DNA from: Allium sativum
Lineage: Eukaryota; Streptophyta; Magnoliopsida; Asparagales; Amaryllidaceae
Length of the DNA: 64,000 bases
Assembly: GCA_030737875.1 (NCBI GenBank)
Contig: CM060915.1
Span: 567,532,577-567,596,576 of the forward strand
Reading direction: 5' to 3'
The position numbers and the translations under genes are program-made. How positions within the stretch are numbered: the stretch's first letter is position 1; every line of letters starts with the position of its first letter. A model generated the notes under the pieces. It was given only the letters and a program-made list of their open reading frames with translations. It was not told the origin of the DNA and ran no database searches. This document shows positions 11,048 through 21,567 of this stretch, in pieces.

Positions 11048-12720
11048 GACTTGGATTGTGCATGAATCTTGATAGGAGACTAACTATGTACATTATTTTT
11101 GGTCTTGTAGTAGTTAAATAGAGTAAGCTGCCAATTAGACTTTGAAATTTGGGTTCATCCGCTTTCATTGAGTTGTCTTCTTTCTTGAGTGATATATTGT
11201 TGTCTAATGGAGTGGAAACTTTCTTGCATCTTCTGTCTTGAACTTTTTCAGGAGTTTCCATGTATACTTTTTTTTTGAGATGAAGTTCCCATCTTCCTTT
11301 TTGGTCACTTCGATCCCGAGGAAGTAGCACATAAATCCCAAGTCGGTCATCTCTAAGCTCTTCATCATATCTTTTTTGAATTTCTTGATCATATCCTCAT
11401 TATTTCCTGTCTAGATGAGGTCATCAACATATAAAGAGACAATAAGTGTGTCATTTGTGCCTTAAGTCTTGATGTAAAGTATTGGTTCATTCTTTCTCCT
11501 CCTGAACCTTATTTCAGTGAGGTATCTATCAATTCTGTTATACCAGGCTCATTGAGCTTTCTTTAGGCCATATAAAGTCTTTTAAGTCTGAGCACTTTAT
11601 CTTTTTATCCTTGCACCACGAACCCTTGAGGTTGCTCCAGACATATTTCTTCTTCAAGATTACCATTCAGGAATGCCAACTTCACATAGAGCTGAAAAAT
11701 ATTCGATTTCTTCCATGCAACTAGAGCAATTAAAAATCTGATAGTGTTGAGGCATGAACTGGAACAAATGTTTCATTATAGTCGACTCTGTAATGTTGTG
11801 AGTATCCTTTCGCAACCAATCTTGCTTTGTTCTTTTAGATAGAGCCATCTGCATTAAGAGCGTTCTTGTAGATCCACTTGACTCCTATAGTTACTATCTT
11901 ATGGATGATCTACAAGCTCCCAGGTCTCATTCTTTTCGATCATCTTTGTCTCTTCGTTCATAACATTGCTTCATACTACTTGTTGATGAGCTGCTTCAAA
12001 GCTTTTTGGATCCATAAGCACTAAGTTGCATGTCTATCATATTTCTGCTTGTGATCTTGTTTGCCTTGTTGGTGAGCCTAGAAGGGACTCCATGGCTTGT
12101 TCAAGTTCTCGTGATTTTGGTTGATTTGGAACTTCAATTCAATCGAGTTCTTGTCTTGGTAGTAGAGAAATGTTAATTATCTTTCTTTCAACTTCTTATG
12201 TCTCCCAATTGCATGCAACATGTTCGTCAAATTTTATGTCTCGGCTCATTATTAGGTTATTTGTTTCTAATCTGTACACTCGATAAACTTTTGATTTGGT
12301 ACCATATCCTAAGAAAATCCCCTTCATTGTTTTCTCGTCAAGCTTGCCACTTTTTTCTTTTGGAATGTGAGTGTAGCATACGTAGCCGAATACTTTGAGA
12401 TGCTTTGTTGAAGGATTATGCTCGCTCCAAGCTTCAGTTAGCGTCATATTTTGCACATCTTTGGTTGGACATCTGCTGAGCAAGCAGACTACGGTGCTTA
12501 CTGCCTCTGCCCAAATTTTTTTTTGAGAGACCCTTCTTTAGGAGCATGGCTCTTGCTGCCTCCATAACAGTCTTGTTCTTCCTTTCAGATACACCAATTT
12601 GTTCTGGCGCATATCCAGTAGTGAGCTGGTGCTTCATCCCTTTATCTTCACTAAATTTGTTGAATTCATCAAAGGCGTAATCCTGGCCTCTATCACTTAT
12701 ACTTGATGTAGTGACCGCTT
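11043..12720 (-). pseudogene. Copia element B: integrase C-terminal half and RT
   Basis: The minus strand shows, from 12720 down, a late integrase core with TTGYAPEQIGVSERKNKTVM and KHLKVFGYVCYTHIPKEKSG. RT pieces follow, with DMMKSLEMTDLGFMCYFLG near 11350 and IGSLLYLTTTRPKIMYIVSL near 11110, up to HNPSQ at 11050. Frames change several times and stops are frequent. The integrase begins in mid-domain right beside the LTR-like segment 12771-13020, so gag, protease and the front of the integrase were deleted or never present. RT continues across element A at 4779. Confidence 0.8.
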
Positions 12721-12770
12721 TTTGTTTTTTGACACATTTTTTAAATATTTTTTGAAAAATATTGAAATCT

Positions 12771-13020
12771 TGTGATTTTCTTTGTTTTTGTTGCTACAAT
12801 TGCTACTCAACCAAAGCTTAGTATTTATAGGGAGCTATGGTTGATGCTACAGACTTCTAGAATTTTCTTCATTTGTTTTACAATGATCTTTCTGGATGTT
12901 CTGGACAATTCTTGCTTAATTACAGTTACAAAAATATATATAATTAGAATAGTCTAAAACAAAGTCTTTTAGATGTTTATGAATACAAATTTCTTAGAAA
13001 ATTCTAGAAACTTCTAATAT
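12771..13020 (-). mobile_element. Copia element B, 5' LTR (right copy)
   Basis: About 250 bp matching 3959-4215 in the same orientation. With the pol fragments between them, these two repeats define copia B on the minus strand. The divergence of roughly 15-20 percent by eye makes B much older than the element A nested in it. Confidence 0.65.
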
Positions 13021-13029
13021 TTATCAATC

Positions 13030-13440
13030 GGTTCAGATGATTTCGTTGTAAAAGTTCAAACTCACGTCGCATAATTTTTAGTCTAATTTTCTTCATTTTG
13101 TCAATTCCCTTAAAAGCATTAGCCAAATTCCCTTTCTTTCTAACTAATTTGTGAATTAACTGCACTCCCTAACATAACATCATCCAATGGTTGATAAATG
13201 AGCATAACGGGCTTTTGATCCTTCTTTAAATTATCCTTTTCAATTTGGGGGAAAAAATGGAAATATTGATGAGCACTTTATAACTAATTTGTATGATATC
13301 TCATGCACCTTACAATCCAAGAAGCGCCTTCATACTACTGCTCCAATTAGCATAATTGTCTTTCTTCAGCAAAGGAACTTGACAAGGATTCGTTCAGCTT
13401 GCCATCTTTCTTGATTAATAACCTAGCTCTAATATTGATG
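13030..13440 (-). pseudogene. Copia element D: N-terminal gag remnant
   Basis: Minus-strand translation from about 13400 gives VPLLKKDNYANWSSSMKALL, the usual start of a plant copia gag, then KDNLKKDQKPVMLIYQPLDD and, near 13080, a stretch like REFELLQ. The expected continuation of this gag is not next to it. It is found beyond copia B at 3860, so D was split by the insertion of B. Several stops are present. Confidence 0.65.
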
Positions 13441-14239
13441 TTGGAAAAAAAATTATAAGAAGAAGTAATAACTAATTTGCAAAAAAGACAGAAAAAAGAA
13501 AAGAAAGGGAGGTTAAAATTTTATGAAGAATGGTTTCTAACTTTTTAAATTTGCTTGCTTGCTAACGACATAGTTCTCTCCACATTTTTTTACAGTAGTA
13601 TAAAATCTAACTGAATGTGAAGAAATGTTCAATCACATGATTCACAACACTTTTTAGAACATTCTTTGATCCTCATATTCTTTTAATTTTTCTCAATTTC
13701 CCTTGATTTTTATAAATTTCTCTTTTAGACAACTTTGAGTTCTCCATTAGATTTTTTTTTGAATATTTTGAATTATTGAAATTTGACCATAGAGAGTTGA
13801 CATGGATGTCGAAGCGATAAATAAAAAAATTCGTGGCATGGTAAGTCAATTTAAGTAGGATTTTTAAGTAGAACTAAGAGTACATTTACAATATTTTTCT
13901 GTTCTTTTAAAAATTGTCAAATTATAACTGATTATTTTATAGTGTTAAATGTCTATGAAAGCACATAATATTTTTAGTTAAATGTGGTCATTTGCAGTTA
14001 AAGTTACATAAATTTTGTTGAAAATGACTGGTTTTAACCAACAAAATTGTCTATCTTAAAAAAAATTGAAATTCAATTTCATAAGCAACAATAATGCCTA
14101 GATGCTTAAACATAATTTTAAAACTATGTATTTTTGTTTAACAAAATTATGCATATATTAGAGATAATAAAGGAATGGTAAACAAAATTAATCAAATTTA
14201 TATTTAAAACATCAAATATGAAACATATAACAACTTCCA
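13441..14239. other. AT-rich spacer downstream of the DMP copy, nothing recognised
   Basis: About 800 bp of AT-rich sequence between the copia D remnant and the 3' end of the minus-strand DMP copy. No coding region, hairpin or repeat stands out. Confidence 0.4.
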
Positions 14240-14245
14240 GTGAGA

Positions 14246-14840
14246 TCACTGGTGTGCATGAGGCTCAGAATCACAGTAGCCAATCCCCTTTCTCTTAGTA
14301 GGAAACGTCATAAAGACCAACCCGGACAACACGACTGCCCCCAACGGGAGATTCTTCAGCAGGTTCTCCACATTCAGACTCGCCCCCTTGAAGAGGCACC
14401 TCTGCACGTCGGAGTCACCAAAGGCTAGGGACTGAAATATAAGCATTGTGAAAAAGGCATGCACGTAGTCCAACAGTCTCAACCTGTACTTCTTCAAGTC
14501 ACCGAACTTCTGGCCCTTCTCTTCGTAGTTGAGCACGTACGTACATGCCCTTGAAGGTGGCGATCCCATAGTATATTTTGCCATCAGGGCCTTTCAAGGA
14601 GTCGGTGATGGAAAAGAAGAGGCTGGTGAGGGAGCAGAGGAAGATGAGAATGCTCACCAAAGCCCTGTTGGAAGCATAGCACTCGCCTTTGTTTGCGAAG
14701 GAGGGAGCCAGTGCTTGGAATGCGAGCACGGTTCCGGCTACTCTTTTTGATTTTGTGGGTTGAGGAGCAAGAGGTTCTTCTAGTATTTCTATCCTAGTAC
14801 TCCTCTCTGTGTATGGAATCGTCCCTACTGATTGTGCCAT
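14246..14840 (-). pseudogene. DMP: DMP (DUF679) membrane protein gene with a 4-bp frameshift
   Basis: Single-exon DUF679/DMP gene, intact except for one break. The ATG is at 14838-14840 and the TGA at 14246-14248. About 196 residues are encoded if the break is ignored, near the usual DMP length. Hydrophobic segments lie at residues about 35-50 (GTVLAFQALAPSF), 59-80 (ALVSILIFLCSLTSLFF), 115-135 (VHAFFTMLIFQSLAF) and near the C-terminus (LPLGAVVLSGLVFMTFP), giving the four-helix DMP fold. Family motifs GECY, KYRLRLLDYVH, DVQRCLF and RKGIGY are present. A tandem GTAC/ACGT duplication at 14535-14544 adds four bases and shifts the frame in the loop between helices 2 and 3. DMPs act in endomembranes; subgroup is not assignable here. 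Confidence 0.9.
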
Positions 14841-14937
14841 TAATGAACGTATTATATGAATTCAAAATTTAAATTTGTTTTTGTAAACTTCTTTGTTTTT
14901 GGTTTAAATTAAGATGCATTCACTTTAAAATTTAAAC

Positions 14938-14948
14938 CTTTATATAGA
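14938..14948 (-). promoter_or_regulatory. TATA-like box upstream of the minus-strand DMP copy
   Basis: On the minus strand the sequence reads CTATATAAAGG about 100 bp before the ATG at 14840, a good plant TATA box at a plausible distance. The gene may therefore still be transcribed despite its frameshift. Confidence 0.55.
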
Positions 14949-15066
14949 GATCAAATGGATGAATATGATATGGGTTGAATGGTTTGGCGTATTTTTTATA
15001 TTTTTTTAAAGCACGTTTTGATTAGTTACATCAACCAACCAGTTACAGGATACATGCATTTAAACT

Positions 15067-15345
15067 GGTCCAAGTAGGAAGCTTTTAAATTGCTTGATTA
15101 ATTTCATTCCAAGTTTTTTTTTGCTTTGCAAGGAAAACAAATTTGAAAGCATGTGACAAAAATGTGTTGCTTCATTCCAAGTTTAGTAATTAGCTTATTT
15201 GAAGGAAATCTGTTCAACCACCACTTGAATGTTGATAATTTAAATTGCTCAAGTAGGAAGCTTTTAAATTGGTCGATTAATTTCAGTTTTTTTGTTTTAC
15301 AAGGAAAACAAATTTGAAATGGCATGTGACAAAAATGTGTTGTTT
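15067..15345. repeat. Duplicated ~100-bp block in the DMP intergenic spacer
   Basis: Blocks at about 15067-15172 and 15245-15340 share AAGTAGGAAGCTTTTAAATT, AAGGAAAACAAATTTGAAA and CATGTGACAAAAATGTGTTG in the same order. The copies are direct and clearly diverged. They lie within the shared upstream region of the two divergent DMP copies. Confidence 0.75.
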
Positions 15346-15806
15346 CTTACATTGACCCTCCCATGTTTCTTACATTGACAAAAATGTGTTATTTACATTC
15401 ATTCAATCTAGGATGCAAAGGTTTTGAGGGATACTGCATTTTGAATGAGTATTATTTCATCAAGATCCAATAAATCTTTCACCAACTAATTGGATCACAT
15501 GTAATTTGAAAGTCTGTAGCTTGACTAGGAATAAGCATGCACATTTCTTCCTGCTCAATTGTTATGTTCCCATCCTAAATGTACTCATGTGTGTCTAACC
15601 AATAGCAGCTCTTGATTTCCACTCTTTGTCGTTAAACCTTTTCAAATGTTGAACGGTTTACTTGCAAAAGCTAAAAATTAGGTAAATCTCACCCGTTGAG
15701 CACATGGAAACAACAATTATGAGGACATAAAAAAAAAAAAAAAAAAAAAGAACTCCATTTCCCTGTGTACGTAAATGTTTTGTGGAGTATATCAACCATA
15801 TATTGC

Positions 15807-15985
15807 GAATCCAAATCCCCTTATACCTAATTTTCTCTATACCCAACCAATAAATGCATTCTGATTTTTACATTTTTGCAATTAAGTTTTTTTTTTTGAC
15901 TTAATTGCAAAAAGTGAAAATCAGAGTATCCTGCTTGGGTACAAGTGTATAGAGGAAATTGGATACTGAGGATTTGCTCTGACAT
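15807..15985. mobile_element. Fold-back repeat (MITE-like)
   Basis: CTGATTTTTACATTTTTGCA at 15858 and the complementary strand of 15900-15925 pair as a near-perfect hairpin around a T-run. Weaker pairing continues outwards to about 15807 and 15985, including CTCTATAC against GTATAGAG. This is the structure of a miniature inverted-repeat element, but no target duplication could be fixed. Confidence 0.55.
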
Positions 15986-16107
15986 ATTACAGGCGGTATG
16001 ACATAAAGAACATGTTTCATTATTCTTCAATTTAATTTATCATAGGAACCACTTTCAATTTTATCTGTAAACGCATACATATGAATATGCAGGCCTGTTT
16101 CTGCATG

Positions 16108-16117
16108 TATATATAAG
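16108..16117 (+). promoter_or_regulatory. TATA-like box upstream of the plus-strand DMP copy
   Basis: TATATATAAG about 100 bp before the first ATG (16209) of the plus-strand DMP copy. This mirrors the spacing at the other DMP copy. Confidence 0.5.
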
Positions 16118-16208
16118 AACGTTCTAATCTATATATATCAATTCAAAAACAATTCTTAAAAGTTACAAAACTTCAAAATTTAAAAGCGAACTTATTAGTA
16201 TTTGTTCA

Positions 16209-16850
16209 ATGGCAGAAACATAAATAACAATCCCAAACAACTAAATAACAATCCCAAACAACTACTACACCTCAAAGGAAACACACTGGAGCTCCCTCTA
16301 GCTCCCAAACCAAGAACGCCCTTACCTCCAACAACCACAACACCAGCAACATACACGAGGCAGAGATCAAACAACATGACAACGGACAAAATGTTATCAA
16401 GCGCAGCCAATCTTGTAGAACTTCTACCAACGGGGACAGTGCTCGCCTTTCAGGCCCTCTCTCCTTCCTTCACAAAAAGAGGGGAGTGCTACCCTTCCAA
16501 CAGCACTCATCATCATCTGTGCCCTTTCGTGCATCTTCTTTTCCATCACCGACGGTATAGGCTGATTGGGCGAGCTGGAGAGGTGCAGGGTTTTTACTGA
16601 TTTGAGACGGTATAGGCTGAACGTGCTGGATTTGGTACATTCCTTCTTTACCGTGTTGGTATTTTTATCGATAACGTTCAGTACATCTGATGTGCAGAGG
16701 TGTTTGTTTCCAGATGCTGGGCCGAACTTGAAGGAGTTGGTGGTGAATCTGCCATTGGGGGCTGCGGTTGTGTCCAGCTTGGTGTTTATGATCTTCCCAA
16801 CTTCCAGGAAGGGAATTGGGTACTCTGATTCCGCGCCTGCTTCCCAGTAA
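16209..16850 (+). pseudogene. DMP: Second DMP (DUF679) copy, degenerate
   Basis: Head to head with the DMP copy at 14246-14840. The ATG at 16209 gives only MAET before a stop. A 21-bp unit holding AATAACAATCCCAAACAACT is then tandemly repeated and the frame differs. Recognisable DMP sequence runs GTVLAFQALSPSF and GECYPSN in one frame (to ~16500). After a frameshift it continues in another as ALIIICALSCIFFSITDG, a TGA at 16563-16565, then RRYRLNVLDLVHSFFTVLVF, DVQRCLFPDAG, LPLGAAVVSSLVFMIFPTSR and RKGIGYSDS to the stop at 16848. About 17 codons of the loop between helices 2 and 3 are missing compared with the other copy. It cannot make a normal DMP protein. Confidence 0.88.
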
Positions 16851-17606
16851 AATTTATTTTTTTGTCGGTGATTGGTGAGGGAAAATTTATACTTGTGTAG
16901 AGACGTTTTACGTACATGTCTGATATGTGCATGTGGTTAGTTCTCATGTAAAGTTGAATTCTTTTGTTTGTTCTGTTTATTTTACAGTGTATACTGTATA
17001 TAACAAGTGAACGACGGGAATACGATCATGTTATTTGTAGTACAGTAATTGTTTCTCTGTTGTAAGATATTTTTTAAAAGTGTAGAGCTTTTAATTTTTC
17101 AACAAATTTTACAGAAAATTATATATGGGTTGATCTTTGCATCGTTTTTATTTTGACCACTGTTGTCATATTGAACAGAGTTAAAATTGAAGGTGTGAAT
17201 ATGCCTCCTCGATCATTGTTTTGAATCTGTTATACCTTGGATGTTTTCTAAGCAAAACATTGACCCATAAATTTGGCAAGAAATACCAAGGACACTCTCG
17301 AGAATCAGAATTATGAAAAGATAATGATTGCAGAACAAGTAAAGAAGAGGAAGAAAGTAATTGTACTATTCATAGTTCAATTGATACAAAGGCTGATGTG
17401 CTATTATAATAATTGTATGATTGACCGAAATTGTAATTCTGAACTGTAACATCTTTGAAAAGAATGTGTTTATCATTGTTATTATCAATTAACTAATTAT
17501 TTTTCCTTTTTTGAATTTGCTCGGAGTGAAACTGATCGAAATCATAAAACGCCTCTAACGTATATAGCTCGGTTCACGAGCATCACATAAGTGTGGTTAA
17601 TCTTGA
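16851..17606. other. Spacer between DMP copy and large LTR element
   Basis: AT-rich sequence with no recognised gene. The first part would be the 3' untranslated region of the DMP copy. Confidence 0.4.
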
Positions 17607-17611
17607 CGTAT
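17607..17611. repeat. Target site duplication of the large-LTR element, left (CGTAT)
   Basis: CGTAT directly precedes TGTAATAA at 17612, and the same five bases follow the far LTR at 28581-28585. Confidence 0.8.
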
Positions 17612-18524
17612 TGTAATAAACAGGAAATGCGAGCCAATTTAAAAATTTTATTTTGGCAATTTTAACGAATTTTGATTATTTAAAATGAATTATTTTAAAT
17701 AATAACGACGAGAAATTTATTTTGAAAAGAATTCGAATGTATATATTTATATACGTCGTCATTAGAATATAAATATTTATTTTAAATTATAAAATGGATT
17801 GAAAATGGCGTGGTAGTTCGATAATCCGATTTCAAAATTCAAATGAGTGTACAAGATTCAAAATAAACCGGATTTTAGTGAAACAAAAAATATTCGAATC
17901 TATTTGAGAATATCTTTCCAACGAATCCGAAAAATCAAAATTTCATAGCGGGAATCAAAAGATACGCCCAGTTGAAAATTCAGAATAGTCGTTATGTAAT
18001 TCAAGCCCTTAAAATTGGAAATTTTGCAAATGAGCTCGGATTTTGACGAAACCACTTTTGTTGGATCCGTGATGTCAAGTTATTACTAGGTTTCAAATTT
18101 CGTAATTTTTCGAATGATTATGTGAGCGTGGCAAAGGAAAACGCGTTTGACCAGTTTCTGTTGAATTTAATCGACTGGAAAATGGCCATTTTTAAAACGG
18201 TCTCAGAATTTGACGAAACTAGTTTTGTTAGGACAGTATCGTCAATACAAAGCTAGAAAATATTTTTCTGGAATTTTTCGAGTTAGTATGTAGCCCCGGT
18301 AGATTGAAATGTGCGTTCAAATTCAATATATAGAGTTATATTTTGATTTTGACGAAAACTGATCGAAACAGCCAAATCAGCTTACGATACATAATCCATT
18401 GTGTTCGGAATGAGGGTAATTAGCTAGGGACGACAGACGGTGGGTCTCGTTTCGAAGTCGAAAATAAAAGTTGCTTTTTGAAATAATTAAATAAAAAAAA
18501 ATAGAAAACCCTCTCTCCTCAAAC

Positions 18525-18890
18525 ATACCCCTCCCCCCCCCCCCCTCCCGTTATTTTAGAAATCAGAATGAAAAAAAAAAAGAAAAAAGAAAAGGTGGAA
18601 TCCCTAATCGATCACGCCCCCCTATCGTCACCGCCGCGACCACCAAAGGTGGTGCGCCTCCGGCGCCGCAACCCAGGAAACCCCCCCCCCCCCCAAGCCT
18701 CCTCTTCCCCGTCGCTTCTCCTCTCCCTCCTCCTCTAGTTGGTCGTAGCCCCTGGAAACCCAAACCGCATAGCCCTAGCCGCCCCCCCCCCTTCGAGCCG
18801 ACGCTCCTCCAACCCGCACCCCTGACGCCGATGACCCCCATGGCCCCTCCGACAAACCCAAACACCCCACCTCCTTGAACACGGATAGTG
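18525..18890 (+). repeat. GC-rich, C-run segment inside the LTR
   Basis: A sharply GC-rich island with several runs of eight or more C in an AT-rich LTR. Counterparts are at 23755-24110 and, reverse complemented, about 60110-60460. Open frames here are a by-product of composition, not genes. The G-rich strand has the potential to form quadruplexes. Confidence 0.7.
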
Positions 18891-19721
18891 AAATTGACAA
18901 AAGGCGAGCACGACGAAGATTTCTACATATGAAGAGTCGTGGCGTTTGGTTTAGCTAGTAGGTGAGAACTTCTCACTTTTAATTTATTTCTAGTTAAAAA
19001 TATATACTAGGAAGCAAACGGTGCTTAGCAGCACCCGACACCCGTCGTCCACAGACCATGGATGGCTTGTATGTTTGATTGTTTGTTGTGGTGAAAAATT
19101 ATTGTGTGTAGTGAGATGAAATAAAGTATTTATACAGTTAAAAATATTTTATCGTTAAAAATATAATTTTTAACGGGTATGTGAATAAATAAATATCTGT
19201 GTTTGTTGATTTGAAACCCCACACGAGTATTGGTATGAAATATGGCATACACTAATCCCAATAATTAGTTCTATGTCGATCGATTGATTGACAGGCTGTT
19301 ATAAGTGTTAGATATCTATATTTGATGCTTATACAGTGTAGTGCACTTTGGATGATGGTTGATTATTTTTCAGTGCTATTATATATATTGTTGTGTAGAA
19401 TCCATATAATTAACATTATATGGTAATTGATTGGGCCTCATTCCAATCGGGAGAATAAAGAATATTATAAAATATTTATTCATGTGTTGAATAGAATAAA
19501 TAGTCATGTGTTGACGATGCTCATGTGTTGAGAATAGTCATGCGTTGAAAGAAATATAGATTCATGTGGTGAATGAAATAATATTCATTCGTTGAATAGA
19601 ATAACATAATTATTGAAATATATAAATCCGTGTTGATTAGAGATGCGCTATTTTGATGCGAACGATATTTATATCGATTATATTCGTTTTTATAATGAAT
19701 ATTGAAAAGAGAAAGAAAATT

Positions 19722-20296
19722 TGAATATAAAGTGAATTCGAATTGTATTGAATATAAAGTGAATTCGAATTGAATTGAATATAAAATGAATTCGAATTGA
19801 ATTGAATATAAAGTGAATTCGATTTGAATTGAATATAAAGTGAATTCGATTTGAATTGAATATAAAATGAATTCGAATTCAATTGAATATAAAGTGAATT
19901 CGAATTGAATTGAATAAAAGTGAATTCTAATTGAATTGAATATAAAGTGAATTCGAACTGAATATAAAGTGAATTCGAATTGAATTGAATATAAAATGAC
20001 TTCGAATTGAATTGAATATAAAGTGAATTCGAATTGAAATGAATTCAAATCGATTTAATTCGAATTGAATTGAATATAAAGTGAATTCGAATTGAATTGA
20101 ATATAAAGTGAATTCGAATTGAATATAAAGTGAATTGAATATAAAGTGAATTCGAATTGAATTGAATATAAAGTGAATTCGAATTGACTTGAATATAAAG
20201 TGAATTCGAATTGAATTGAATATAAAGTGAATTCGAATTGAATTGAATATAAAATGAATTCGAATTGAATTGAATATAAAGTGAATTCGAATTGAA
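19722..20296 (+). repeat. 27-bp minisatellite in the 5' LTR
   Basis: About 21 tandem units of roughly 27 bp built on TATAAAGTGAATTCGAATTG plus AATTGAA, with 22-bp variants. Most units contain GAATTC. Because 27 is a multiple of three, long repetitive frames arise on both strands; they are artefacts. Confidence 0.9.
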
Positions 20297-20467
20297 ATAA
20301 ATTCAAATCGAATTGAAATCGATTTGAATTGAAATCAAATAGAAATGAAAGTAAAAAAGAATTTATAATGGAAAATTCAATTTTGATTTGAATTTAAAAT
20401 GAAAGTTGAAATTGTTTCTGAAACAAATTTGAAACGATTTATAAAATTCGTTTTAAAAGGAAATCGA

Positions 20468-20468
<1 letters not shown>

Positions 20469-20507
<39 letters not shown>
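20469..20507. repeat. AT dinucleotide microsatellite
   Basis: About 19 AT units. The 3' LTR has a much shorter run at 25502-25515. Confidence 0.9.
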
Positions 20508-20511
<4 letters not shown>

Positions 20512-21567
20512 GGCCTGAATAGAACGCGCCGCGCCGCGGCATTTCGCGAATTTCGACCATTGACTTCGAATGGACATTACGGGAGATCTGACCATCGAAT
20601 TCTCCTGAAACTAGAACCGTTGGGTTCGTATCGAAAAGAGCTTTCTATTGAATATTAGAAATTTTAAGTCTAACGGTTGTATTTGGAGTTATGTCCAAAT
20701 CAAATTTGGAAAAGGTCGATGTAAGTGCAGTTCGATGGTCGTTGATGGAAATCGCCTGTGCGGACTTTGATGAAATTATTAAAAATAGTAATAATTTGTG
20801 TAAAATCATAAGAAATGATTTGGGAAAAATTGGGATGAAAAACTCCGTATTTGAAAAGATAAAAATAGATTTTTATTGAAATGAACTAGTTTTGAACTGG
20901 AATTAAAAATCAATTTATTTTTGAAATAAATAAATTGAATTTGAAATGGTTTTAAAATAACCAGAAATTTCCAATACGTGAATTGGAATGGATTTGAATC
21001 GAAATTATCTTTGGAATATTTCGATATTGGATTTCGTGATTATGCAGATATGGTTATGGGAATTTGAAAGATATATTTATATCGTTATTCCCGATATGAT
21101 AATTGTTGGTCATAGAATTCGATATTGAATATGAGCCAATATATTTTCTATTCAGAGCCTTATATTTAATACCAAACGTGATTTGGGTTTGGCGTGAACG
21201 GTGTCTTCATTAACACTGTTCTTAAGCCCAGTTGAGAAAAAGATTAAATCTTTCTATTTGAATTTAATGAAGTGTACCAATTAAATAATATTAATTGGAA
21301 TCGAATTTAAATTGGTTTTGGGTTTATCGTGAGCGTTGTTTTGAATAACACCTGTTCTTTAACTCGATTAACAATAGAATGCGATTTTGGGTTTTTCGTG
21401 AATCATGTTTTAGATGACATTGGTTCTTTAACCCAGTTAAAGACAGGATATTGATTTGTGGGGAGATTAAAACTAAGTGGAGTTTTAATGAATCTGTAAT
21501 TAAATTGAAATGTGAATTGATAATTTAAATTATCAAAATTGGAAAGTGATCGAGAACGGAGTATCAC

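Noticed and set aside
19722..20296. CRISPR-like array or repetitive protein gene
   Set aside because: Units are contiguous without unique spacers, and the long frames on both strands result from the 27-bp period; this is a eukaryotic LTR minisatellite.
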